A DNA stretch of 35,927 nt from positions 1 through 35,927 of IMG/VR virus record IMGVR_UViG_3300010354_000255; one strand, 5' to 3'. The translations under genes and the position numbers were made by a program. Origin of the DNA: a virus. Shown here piece after piece: positions 1-6,510 of this stretch (its first letter is position 1; each line of letters starts with the position of its first letter). The notes under the pieces are model-generated. The model made no database searches and had not been told where the DNA came from. It saw nothing but the letters and a program-made list of their open reading frames with translations.

Positions 1-1
1 T

Positions 2-85
2 ATCCTCGAAGAACTGATCTTCGCTGCTGAGAACTACGAATCACTTGCAGAGCGTATCGAAGCATCGATGTTGGAAGAGGTTTGA
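2..85 (+). CDS. C-terminal fragment of an unidentified gene
   Basis: An open frame enters from the left edge and ends in TGA at 83-85. Only 27 residues are visible, rich in Glu, Leu and Ala (ending ...IEASMLEEV), consistent with a helical C-terminus. The next gene starts one base after the stop, so it is probably the upstream member of the same transcription unit. Too short to identify. Confidence 0.55.
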   Translation: MLEELIFAAENYESLAERIEASMLEEV

Positions 86-319
86 TTGTTTACAAACGAG
101 TTTGAGTTCGGCGCCACTGTCACCACCATTCTAGATGACAGTGGCGAACACGAAGACCTTGAAGTCATTATCGATGACAATGGTGTGTTCTTTCGTCAGT
201 GGAATGAAGCCCATGAAAGATACGACCTTATCCTAATTTCCCACAAGATGTTTGGTGAATTCCTTATGGCTATGAAGAAGCCCGAGGGAGCATATAAAAT
301 TTATTTTGAAAAAAAGTAA
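86..319 (+). CDS. Small acidic conserved phage protein, unknown function
   Basis: 77 aa, starting at TTG directly after the preceding stop, with a good Shine-Dalgarno (GGAAGAGG at 73-80). No ATG lies near the start that would keep the conserved-looking N-terminus (MFTNEFEFGATVTTILDD). The protein is acidic, with alternating beta-type segments and a C-terminal HKMFGEFLMAMKKPEG helix. It resembles small acidic proteins that recur in T4-like marine phages beside replication genes, but no function is known to me. No signal peptide or membrane segment. Confidence 0.7.
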   Translation: MFTNEFEFGATVTTILDDSGEHEDLEVIIDDNGVFFRQWNEAHERYDLILISHKMFGEFLMAMKKPEGAYKIYFEKK

Positions 320-381
320 ATTAGGGGATTTACATTTGAACCTGGATGGCTTATATAGAGAAGGTAACCAAGGAGGATCAG

Positions 382-741
382 ATGATCACCATCTACCAAA
401 TTCAACTCTCAGACTTGGAAATCATCCAGGTCAATGCTGGTCAGATGCCGGAGAAAGCAAAGGCTAAGTTCCGCATCTCCGCTTCGACCGATAACTTCAG
501 CCACGACATGCTTAAGTTCTACAAAGAAGTTTGCACCGTCGATACTGACGATCTGGAGAAAGCATTCGAGCTTACCAACCTTTGGGAAGAACCTTCGAAG
601 GTCACCAAGTTTGGTCGTATGAGCTCCACCTCCATTGGTGATATCTTCCGCCTCGGCGATCGCTACTACATCGTCGATACCTTTGGCTTTACTAGCCTAT
701 TCCTCTTCAACGATGAAATCGACATGATGGAGTGCATATAA
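382..741 (+). CDS. Conserved T4-like phage hypothetical protein
   Basis: 119 aa. The ATG at 382 is preferred over the in-frame ATG at 346 because a near-perfect Shine-Dalgarno (AAGGAGGA, 370-377) sits just before it, while 346 has none at proper spacing. The C-terminal half has a motif like SSTSIGDIFRLGDRYYIVD followed by GFTSLF, which I recognise from a family of T4-like phage hypotheticals (pattern S-x-S-x-G-D-[IV]). It is a small soluble alpha/beta protein with no catalytic signature. Its stop overlaps the next start (TAATG, 739-743), implying translational coupling. Confidence 0.75.
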   Translation: MITIYQIQLSDLEIIQVNAGQMPEKAKAKFRISASTDNFSHDMLKFYKEVCTVDTDDLEKAFELTNLWEEPSKVTKFGRMSSTSIGDIFRLGDRYYIVDTFGFTSLFLFNDEIDMMECI

Positions 742-1010
742 TGACTGTCGCAGTTACCTACGAAGAACGTATCGCTTTGATCCGCAAGATCGCAGAGCGT
801 AAGAAGAAAATGTCCACGATCAAGACGAAGTCTCGTTCCTTGATCGATCACTTCGACAAGTACGAGGAAGTTCCTCAGCGTGTCTCGAAGGTCGTCGAAG
901 AAGACAAGACCAAGAACGACAACTACTGGACTGATGCTCCTAAGTATGCAGAACAGTACTACGGTGAAACCTACCGTGCAACCACGAGGTATGACAATGA
1001 ATGGGAATGA
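741..1010 (+). CDS. Small charged protein, unknown function
   Basis: 89 aa, starting at the ATG of a TAATG overlap with the previous stop; an upstream in-frame ATG at 732 is less likely because GGAG at 726-729 is better spaced for 741. The N-terminal half is strongly basic and helical (RKIAERKKKM, then KTKSRS). The C-terminal half is acidic and Tyr-rich (APKYAEQYYGETYRATTRYD). No known domain. The bipolar charge suggests a nucleic-acid or protein-binding accessory factor, but that is only inference. Confidence 0.7.
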   Translation: MTVAVTYEERIALIRKIAERKKKMSTIKTKSRSLIDHFDKYEEVPQRVSKVVEEDKTKNDNYWTDAPKYAEQYYGETYRATTRYDNEWE

Positions 1011-1176
1011 TGCTAGCCTTCAGATGGAAATCTATAAGCTGAAGGATAAGATCGCTGGTACCGAATATCAACTTGAACTTATCGAAAAGAAGGTTCAAGC
1101 TCTGAATAACGATTTGGGTAAGCTGATGATCGCTCTGAATGATATTATGAACTCACTTGAAGGGGATAACAAATGA
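997..1176 (+). CDS. Small predicted coiled-coil protein
   Basis: 59 aa from ATG 997 (an ATG at 991 is also in frame; GAGG at 986-989 is better spaced for 997). It overlaps the previous gene by 14 bases. From about residue 8 onward the chain is one heptad-like helix (KLKDKIAGTEYQLELIEKK, then LNNDLGKLMIALND), so a dimeric or trimeric coiled coil is likely. Function unknown. The stop overlaps the next start as ATGA. Confidence 0.65.
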   Translation: MNGNDASLQMEIYKLKDKIAGTEYQLELIEKKVQALNNDLGKLMIALNDIMNSLEGDNK

Positions 1177-1421
1177 CTCGTGAAGAAATGCTCGAACAAC
1201 TGCATAAACGTGAATGCCGTGTGATCTTTAAGAAAGCCACTGGCGAAGAGCGTGATATGATCTGCACATTGCAGAAAGACTCTATCCCTGCTGCTACCCA
1301 AGCCGATCCGCTTTCCCAAACGAAGGTTCGGTCAATCAATGAAGAAGTTATTCCTGTCTGGGACGTAAAGGCACAAGGCTGGCGTTCGTTCCGCGTCGAT
1401 AGTGTAATCTCCTTCTCGTGA
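1173..1421 (+). CDS. Probable WYL_2 / Sm-like SH3-barrel phage protein
   Basis: 82 aa, start within an ATGA overlap. The pattern of an N-terminal helix (MLEQLHKRECRVIFKKATGE) followed by short beta-strands and a closing motif GWRSFRVDSVISFS resembles the small phage family annotated as WYL_2, Sm-like SH3 beta-barrel (DUF2693). In that family the final R-S-F-R-x-[DE]-S-[IV] strand is the most conserved part. Such proteins are thought to bind nucleic acid, but a role is not established. It is the last gene before the late promoter at 1432-1439. Confidence 0.55.
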   Translation: MTREEMLEQLHKRECRVIFKKATGEERDMICTLQKDSIPAATQADPLSQTKVRSINEEVIPVWDVKAQGWRSFRVDSVISFS

Positions 1422-1431
1422 TTGTAATCTG

Positions 1432-1439
1432 TATAAATA
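1432..1439 (+). promoter_or_regulatory. T4-type late promoter
   Basis: Exact TATAAATA octamer, the T4 late promoter -10 element recognised by RNA polymerase carrying gp55, gp33 and the sliding clamp. It lies 24 bases upstream of the ATG at 1464, in a 42-base gap. It would drive the membrane protein, the 381-aa protein and possibly gp33 late in infection. Confidence 0.75.
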
Positions 1440-1463
1440 GTCTGAACTACATTGGAGTACAAA

Positions 1464-1709
1464 ATGTGGATTGACCCCATCACTTTAAGCTGGATCATCA
1501 TTGGCGCCGCATCCTTTGTGGCTATGATGATCGGTTACTCCGTTGGACGTAAAGGCAATGAGTCTATTATCGCAGGTACAATTTCATATCTTTCCGATGA
1601 AGGGTTCGTCAAGTCTTATACAGACGAAGAAGGCGAACTCCACCTAGTTAAACTGAATGAGGATATGCCCAATGGCCGCCGTCGTAAGAAGAACACAACC
1701 AAAGCGTAA
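1464..1709 (+). CDS. Small single-span membrane protein, unknown function
   Basis: 81 aa from ATG 1464, with Shine-Dalgarno TTGGAG at 1453-1458. Residues about 6-25 (ITLSWIIIGAASFVAMMIGY) form one transmembrane helix, followed by a basic stretch (SVGRKG) and a soluble domain ending in RRRKKNTTKA, suggesting an N-out, C-in topology by the positive-inside rule. The soluble part contains GTISYLSDEGFVKSYTDEEG, a small beta-type domain. It is directly behind a late promoter, so it is expressed late. It overlaps the next gene by 38 bases. Confidence 0.7.
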   Translation: MWIDPITLSWIIIGAASFVAMMIGYSVGRKGNESIIAGTISYLSDEGFVKSYTDEEGELHLVKLNEDMPNGRRRKKNTTKA

Positions 1710-2817
1710 GAAAGCTACCCCACTTCCTCGCAAACCCAGAACTGGTATCTTAGCAGCACCCACCGAGTCGTATCAGTGGTTTGCTGAATACCTCCGTACG
1801 GACGTCGAGAAGAAAGAGATTGCTGGGGTAATCCGCAACTACATCAAAGAGAATTATAAAGGGGAAGAACGTACTCTTCTCCTGAATGCTCCTGACTACT
1901 ACTATACGAGCGAGTATGGTGTAGCTGCTACTATCCAGTGGAAGAGTCTTGGTTATCCATGGCCAGCTCGGTGGGATGGTAATAAGAAGATCCAGTCTTA
2001 CATCGACCGTACTCGTGCTGCTGCTCTGAAGAAGCTGCTGGACAAGCAAGAGGATAGTGATACACCTAAGATCGCTCAACGTTCTCCGATGGAAGTGGTG
2101 AAGGAAAGAACTACTGACTTCATTGCAAACATCGAAGAGGTGTTGGACCTTTTCTACAAAGGCGGGTATGTCGACATCGAGAACTATTCCGTTTATAACG
2201 AGATGATCAAGGCAGATCTGAATTCGTTCTCTGCCAAGCACGTTCTGGACTACTATATCCCTCTGCAAAAAGAAGTAGAGGAACTGGTGAACGAAAAGAC
2301 CATCGATTTGGTCGAAGGTTATCGCCATATGCCAGTTGCTGAACGTCGGAGATATCTTACCCTTGTGCAGAAGATTGTCGATGATACAAAGCGCTATCTG
2401 CTCTCAAAGAAAGCAAAGCGTGCTCCATCCAAGCCGAAGGTAAAAACTGCTGATAAGCAGATCACTAAGATCGTCTATGCAAAGGATTCTGCTGAGTTTA
2501 AGCTTACATCGATTAACCCCATGCAGATCATCGGTGCTAAGAGGTTGTTTACTTTCAACGTGAAAGAGCGTATAATTACAGAGTACGTTACCCGATCCTC
2601 GAAAGGATTCGAGATGAAGGGAACTACTCTACAGCTCTTCGATGAGGAGCAATCCCGATCCATTCGTCTACGTAAGCCAGATGAGTCTCTGACGATCTTC
2701 CTTACAAAACCGAAGACACATATCCATAAGCATTGGGATACTCTTACTACGAAGGCAACGAAACCAACTGGACGTATCAACAAGGATACAATTATTTTAA
2801 GAGTAATGGATGCATGA
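1672..2817 (+). CDS. Conserved T4-like phage protein of unknown function (381 aa)
   Basis: The start at ATG 1672 uses GAGG at 1659-1662; an in-frame ATG at 1657 lacks a comparable site. The N-terminus is very basic (RRTQPKRKKATPLPRKPR). Residues about 25-115 look like a folded domain with PTESYQWFAEYLRTDVEKKE and the aromatic motif SLGYPWPARWDG. Residues 150-250 are helical with an arginine cluster (HMPVAERRRYLTL). The C-terminal third (after KAKRAPSKPKVKTADKQ) is beta-rich. I recognise the general type as a conserved hypothetical of T4-like marine phages near gp33, but no enzyme motif is visible. Its stop overlaps the gp33 start (ATGA). Confidence 0.75.
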   Translation: MAAVVRRTQPKRKKATPLPRKPRTGILAAPTESYQWFAEYLRTDVEKKEIAGVIRNYIKENYKGEERTLLLNAPDYYYTSEYGVAATIQWKSLGYPWPARWDGNKKIQSYIDRTRAAALKKLLDKQEDSDTPKIAQRSPMEVVKERTTDFIANIEEVLDLFYKGGYVDIENYSVYNEMIKADLNSFSAKHVLDYYIPLQKEVEELVNEKTIDLVEGYRHMPVAERRRYLTLVQKIVDDTKRYLLSKKAKRAPSKPKVKTADKQITKIVYAKDSAEFKLTSINPMQIIGAKRLFTFNVKERIITEYVTRSSKGFEMKGTTLQLFDEEQSRSIRLRKPDESLTIFLTKPKTHIHKHWDTLTTKATKPTGRINKDTIILRVMDA

Positions 2818-3035
2818 ATAACTTTTTAACTAAATCTGAATTTTCTAGGATCGTAGAGAAGCACGTTCTTGATCGGAAGATGAGCTACATGGAGGCGGTA
2901 CTATGTGCTTGTGAAGATCATGGTATTGATCCAGAAGACATAAAGAAATTTGTATCTACTCCTATCCGTGACAAGATCGAAGGTGAAGCCATGAAGCTGA
3001 ATTTAATCCCTCGAAGTAATGAGCTTTTCTTTTGA
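2814..3035 (+). CDS. 33: gp33-like late promoter transcription co-activator
   Basis: 73 aa. The ATG at 2814 overlaps the previous stop. The core KMSYMEAVLCACEDHGIDP-EDIKKFVS followed by IRDKIEGEAMKLNLIPRS matches the short gp33 family of marine T4-like phages (T4 gp33 is 112 aa). T4 gp33 bridges RNA polymerase (beta flap) and the gp45 sliding clamp so that gp55-polymerase can fire late promoters. The protein ends in ELFF, an acidic-hydrophobic tail of the kind that gp33 and gp55 use to dock on the clamp (inference). The many TATAAATA late promoters in this window are its expected targets. The next gene starts within its stop codon (TGATG). Confidence 0.8.
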   Translation: MNNFLTKSEFSRIVEKHVLDRKMSYMEAVLCACEDHGIDPEDIKKFVSTPIRDKIEGEAMKLNLIPRSNELFF

Positions 3036-3700
3036 TGAAAAAGTTCGTAGTCACAGGAACACCTAGAAGTGGTACTACCTTTCTATGTGATCGTATAGCC
3101 AAACTTGATAATGTCTACATGAACGAGTCTAGTAACTATGAGCCATTCATATATGGAAGTAACATCTTAGATGAAGCTAAATACCTCTACGATCTAGAGA
3201 AAAACCACCCGGACAAGATCGTAGGATTTAAAGCATTCCTCGGAGATTCTTTTTTCTTGCAAGATCATATGAAATCCTACGATCCTATTGTTATTATAAG
3301 ACGGGATGTGAGTAAGGTTTTTCTAAGCCAATTGATCTTGGGTAAGAAAGGAGCTGATAAAAATTTCAGTAGTAAGAATAGAAAAGGTATTGAGTCTGTA
3401 GAATTCAATCGCAGATCACTTCAGTTCAATGCTAAAACACTTCTGAAATGGTATTACTATGGGGAATTGATTCCAGCAAAGGTTAAACTTTATTTCGAAG
3501 ATATCTTAGAAGGAAAGACCTATCCGGAGCTTGACGAATATTTTGGAAATAAAATTGATTTGAATACGAATTACCAAGAGGCAGACCTTAGTGTCTATCA
3601 CTCTGACTATACCCCACTAATTAAATTCCTAAGAGATACTGCAATTTCTCTAGGACCAGAAAATTTTCCTGATTATGTAAGGGAAAATCTGCATATATAG
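3035..3700 (+). CDS. Sulfotransferase-family protein
   Basis: 221 aa from ATG 3035. Residues 8-16 (GTPRSGTTF) are the 5'-phosphosulfate-binding P-loop of PAPS-dependent sulfotransferases. Residues 87-98 (VIIRRDVSKVFL) fit the 3'-phosphate-binding motif (R followed by S/D and a helix). The length fits short bacterial/phage sulfotransferases. The predicted reaction is transfer of sulfate from PAPS to a hydroxyl or amine, probably on a glycan; the acceptor is unknown. The gene is visibly more AT-rich than both neighbours and sits between two T4 core genes, suggesting a later insertion. It is followed by an RNA hairpin. Confidence 0.75.
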   Translation: MKKFVVTGTPRSGTTFLCDRIAKLDNVYMNESSNYEPFIYGSNILDEAKYLYDLEKNHPDKIVGFKAFLGDSFFLQDHMKSYDPIVIIRRDVSKVFLSQLILGKKGADKNFSSKNRKGIESVEFNRRSLQFNAKTLLKWYYYGELIPAKVKLYFEDILEGKTYPELDEYFGNKIDLNTNYQEADLSVYHSDYTPLIKFLRDTAISLGPENFPDYVRENLHI

Positions 3701-3702
3701 TA

Positions 3703-3716
3703 TGTACTTCGGTACA
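3703..3716 (+). other. C(UUCG)G intercistronic RNA hairpin
   Basis: TGTAC-TTCG-GTACA: a 5-bp perfect stem capped by a C(UUCG)G tetraloop, three bases after the sulfotransferase stop. Such loops are exceptionally stable and are known from T4 intercistronic regions. No U-run follows, so it is more likely an mRNA 3'-end stabiliser or processing barrier than a complete intrinsic terminator. Confidence 0.6.
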
Positions 3717-3731
3717 CATATATGGTATAAT
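3703..3731 (+). promoter_or_regulatory. Possible sigma70-type early/middle promoter of gp32
   Basis: A perfect -10 TATAAT (3726-3731) lies 36 bases before the gp32 ATG. With 17-bp spacing the -35 would be TGTACT (3703-3708), a weak match, so activation by a phage factor (middle-type) is possible. It fits gp32 needing early/middle expression independent of the late operon. The -35 overlaps the UUCG hairpin arm. Confidence 0.45.
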
Positions 3732-3766
3732 ACACTGTTCATACAACGCAATATAAGGAACACAAC

Positions 3767-4681
3767 ATGTCTTTTGCAAATCTCAAGCGCAGCCGCAACT
3801 CTATCGACAAGCTCGTTCAAGCAGCTCAGTCCGCAGGCGGTGGCGAAAAATCCTCCTACAAAGATGATCGTCAATGGAAGCCAACCGTCGACAAGATGGG
3901 TAATGGCTATGCGGTCATTCGTTTCCTTCCTGCAGCTGAAGGTCAGGATCTACCTTGGACTCGTTACTGGGATCACGGCTTCAAAGGCCCAACCGGTAAG
4001 TGGTACATCGAACGTTCTCTGACGACTCTTGGTCAGGAAGATCCTGTTGGTAAGCTCAACAGCAAACTCTGGAATATGTCTGATGACGATAAGTCAGAGA
4101 CTCGTAAGCAAGCACGTGACCAGAAGCGTCGACTGCACTATGTTGCTAACGTTCTGGTTGTCTCAGATCCTGCTAATCCTGACAACGAAGGTAAAGTCTT
4201 CTTGTACGAGTTTGGTAAGAAGATCTTCGATAAGGTCATGGATGCTATGCAGCCTCAGTACGCTGATGAAACTCCTATGAACCCATTCGACTTCTGGGCT
4301 GGTGCTAACTTTAAGATCAAGATCCGTAAGGTCGATGGCTGGACCAACTATGATAAGTCAGAGTTTGATTCACCTAGCGAACTCTTCGATGGCGATGAAA
4401 CTAAGCTCGAAGGCATCTATAACTCTCTTCACGATCTGGGTGAATATACCGATCCGAAGAACTTCAAGAGCTATGCAGAGCTTGAGCGTAAGATGAATGA
4501 AGTGCTTGGCACGGATAAGGTTCTTACCCCTACTCAAGAATCCCAGCTTGGTAATCAATCACCTCCGCGTAACATGCGTGAAGCTCCTCCACAGAACATC
4601 GAAGAGATGGTTTCCGAAGAGGATGAAGATGATAGCCAAGAGGATGTTACGAGTTACTTTGCTCGGCTTGCAAACGGTTAA
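3767..4681 (+). CDS. 32: gp32 single-stranded DNA-binding protein
   Basis: 304 aa; Shine-Dalgarno AAGGA at 3754-3758. It coats ssDNA in replication, recombination and repair. The N-terminus carries the LAST motif (LKRSRNS, residues 6-12), the basic patch for cooperative binding. The core matches T4 gp32: DHGF...GKWYIE (69-82), VANVLVVSDPANPDNEGKVF and FGKKIFDKV, then GANFKIKI and NYDKS. The C-terminus is acidic (EEDEDDSQED), the partner-binding A domain. H70 remains of the T4 zinc ligands, but the positions of Cys77, Cys87 and Cys90 are Ser or other residues and the protein has no cysteine, so it should not bind zinc. Its stop shares TTAA with the converging tape-measure-like gene. Confidence 0.93.
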   Translation: MSFANLKRSRNSIDKLVQAAQSAGGGEKSSYKDDRQWKPTVDKMGNGYAVIRFLPAAEGQDLPWTRYWDHGFKGPTGKWYIERSLTTLGQEDPVGKLNSKLWNMSDDDKSETRKQARDQKRRLHYVANVLVVSDPANPDNEGKVFLYEFGKKIFDKVMDAMQPQYADETPMNPFDFWAGANFKIKIRKVDGWTNYDKSEFDSPSELFDGDETKLEGIYNSLHDLGEYTDPKNFKSYAELERKMNEVLGTDKVLTPTQESQLGNQSPPRNMREAPPQNIEEMVSEEDEDDSQEDVTSYFARLANG

Positions 4682-6327
4682 GGCATCGCCTCGATAAACT
4701 GAACATCCATTGAGCTTAGGCCATCGCCTGCACCAATTTGATTGTTCTGTACAGTAGTGCTACCAGCATTATAGGTTGATCCGTATACCACATTATTAGA
4801 GGCAGCCCCAGTGGCTGTCTCTTTTTGTAGTTGCTCCATTTCTTTTCTCAACTCTTCGATTCTGGCGGTTGCTCTTTCTCGTCCGCCTTCTTCTCCGCCA
4901 TAGAAGACATTTTCTCCTGAAAGTGACCTTTCAATATCAGATTCGTTTCTAAGAATCTCTGCTTGTTTTTCTTCTATCTCAGATCTTTTTCTAGCAGCCT
5001 CGAGCTCAGGGCCAACAGCACCAATCGCCTTTAGTATCCAGTATCCGCCAGGTAATGATGCAATTGTCTCTAGAGTAAATTTCTTTAATTCTTCCGCTGA
5101 TGGGATAAGGTCCATAATCATAGACGGTATACTCTTGATCCAGTTCCATACTGGATCTACCATCTCGCCGATGTTTAGCTCTTTTAGATATTTCCCGACG
5201 TTTTCGAATCCTAACTTCTCTAGTATCCAACCAGGTAGATCTAGGAAGAGTAGATCGATAGCGTTTACAATACCTTCAATAACCCCTACTACACCACCTT
5301 CTAGACCTTCTAATAGTCTTTGTCCGAATCCTCTCTCATCGATCACATTACCGGCTTCATCGGTTTGAAGTTTAAATGCATCGACAAACCCGGAAAAGAA
5401 ATCTAGTAAAGATAAGAATCCTTGAATGAGTGGTCCACCAAGAATCCTTGTAACAAACCCGATAGGCTTTGTAATAAAACCAAACCAGTCGGTTAATTTA
5501 CTAAAGAATCCTAGGAGACCTGTTCCATTCTCTGCAACACCAAATGCAGCTTTAATTGGATCTAGGAATGGCTTTAGGTCGAGAGAAAATTCTACGCTCT
5601 TAAACCATTCCGATATACTACCAAAGAAAGTGCTTACCCGGTTAATAGCAGTGGTAACCCCTTCTGGAACTTTAATGTTATCGACAAACCCCGTACCAAG
5701 TGTTTCAATACTATTAAAATATGATCTTATACCTTCTAAGAATACAGTAACACCTGGTGGGAGAGTAATTTTAAAGTCAGAGATTAACCTTCCTGCATCA
5801 TCAATGAATTCCATCATTGGTAAGCGTATTTTGTAATCAATAAAATCAGAAATGATCTTACCTGTATCATCGATGAATTGTATACGAGGTAAACTAAGTT
5901 GAATATCGGGTAGTCGTATATTCTTAAGTTCATCAGCAAAGCGAATAAGATTGCTAAAACCAGAACTTAAACTATCGAAGAAGGTCACGATAGGGCGAAG
6001 TAATACATCTGGACGTAGTGCTCTTAGATAAGCATCGAAATCAGTTATCCAAGTGCCTAGAGCAAGCGCTATAGGGGTTAACATAGGTAGACCGAGAGAA
6101 GATGTGTCTTCCTTGTTTTGTTGTATAGCAGAAGCTACTGCTGATCCACCTGTACTACGTCTGGATTCTCTTGAAGCCTCGAGTAAATCCCCAGCTTTAG
6201 ATTTCTCCGATTTAAAGTAATCCTTAAAAAGCTTCGATAAGTCGTCAACCGACTTTTTCGTATCCTCCTGGTTAGCATTACCTTCTCGGAGGGATTGTAC
6301 TACGTCTTCTAAGGTTACCGTGGCCAT
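4678..6327 (-). CDS. Probable tail tape measure protein (gp29 position)
   Basis: 549 aa (T4 gp29 is 590). It follows gp26 and the frameshift ORF, the place a tape measure occupies in most tail modules. The N-terminus is helical and charged (LREGNANQEDTKKSVDDL, FKDYFKSEKSKAGDLLE), followed by a hydrophobic segment (LPMLTPIALALGTWI), Gly- and Phe-rich stretches, and a C-terminal coiled coil (ARIEELRKEMEQLQKE). Residues 139-190 contain a tandem repeat built on IDD-[TA]-G-[KR]-[IL]-ISDF. Tape measures set tail length and reach the cell envelope during ejection. Sequence alone would only say virion structural protein; the assignment leans on context. The start ATG has a weak Shine-Dalgarno, so coupling to the upstream ORF is likely. 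Confidence 0.6.
   Translation of the reverse strand: MATVTLEDVVQSLREGNANQEDTKKSVDDLSKLFKDYFKSEKSKAGDLLEASRESRRSTGGSAVASAIQQNKEDTSSLGLPMLTPIALALGTWITDFDAYLRALRPDVLLRPIVTFFDSLSSGFSNLIRFADELKNIRLPDIQLSLPRIQFIDDTGKIISDFIDYKIRLPMMEFIDDAGRLISDFKITLPPGVTVFLEGIRSYFNSIETLGTGFVDNIKVPEGVTTAINRVSTFFGSISEWFKSVEFSLDLKPFLDPIKAAFGVAENGTGLLGFFSKLTDWFGFITKPIGFVTRILGGPLIQGFLSLLDFFSGFVDAFKLQTDEAGNVIDERGFGQRLLEGLEGGVVGVIEGIVNAIDLLFLDLPGWILEKLGFENVGKYLKELNIGEMVDPVWNWIKSIPSMIMDLIPSAEELKKFTLETIASLPGGYWILKAIGAVGPELEAARKRSEIEEKQAEILRNESDIERSLSGENVFYGGEEGGRERATARIEELRKEMEQLQKETATGAASNNVVYGSTYNAGSTTVQNNQIGAGDGLSSMDVQFIEAMP
5758..5913 (-). repeat. Internal tandem repeat in the tape-measure-like protein
   Basis: Residues 146-162 read LPRIQFIDDTGKIISDF and residues 169-185 read LPMMEFIDDAGRLISDF. 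Partial units precede (IRLPDIQ) and follow (ITLPPGV). The spacing is about 23 residues. The codons have diverged, so this is an old protein-level duplication. Confidence 0.7.
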
Positions 6328-6333
6328 TTACGA

Positions 6334-6510
6334 CTACTTTCTTTGTTGTTCTTCTTTTTTCTTCTTTAAGTATTCGATCAATAACGTCACGTAAACTTCT
6401 CTCTCCCAAGGAATCATCTCGTTTATTTCCGTAAGGCTATAGTGATTATGTTCTACCAGCTGGAAATTCGTTTCATAATGATTTACTAAAGAATCATGAG
6501 AGAGACATAT
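6334..6510 (-). CDS. -1 frameshift extension of gp26 (T-domain-like)
   Basis: A 58-codon frame (stop TAG at 6334-6336) containing NFQLVEHNHYSLTEINEMIP then WEREVYVTLLIEYLKKKKEE. No ATG, GTG or TTG precedes this core; the first codon after the gp26 stop would be ATA (TAATA overlap at 6512-6508), with no Shine-Dalgarno, and the first ATG would leave only 26 residues. The pattern Y-S-hydrophobic-x-E-I-x-x-M-x-P-W-E-R-x-x-Y plus a charged tail is like the second-frame (T) domain of tail assembly chaperones. It is most simply read as the extension of a gp26 frameshift product (292 aa, 7211 to 6334). A non-standard start remains possible; T4 gene 26 is reported to use an internal AUU. Confidence 0.6.
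   Translation of the reverse strand: MCLSHDSLVNHYETNFQLVEHNHYSLTEINEMIPWEREVYVTLLIEYLKKKKEEQQRK

Noticed and set aside
346-381. Upstream start (ATG 346) for the gene ending at 741
   Set aside because: No Shine-Dalgarno at 346, while AAGGAGGA at 370-377 clearly serves the ATG at 382.
1750-2328. 192-codon antisense frame opposite the 381-aa gene
   Set aside because: Composition and lack of start signals mark it as a shadow; the sense frame is overlapped by neighbours in operon style.
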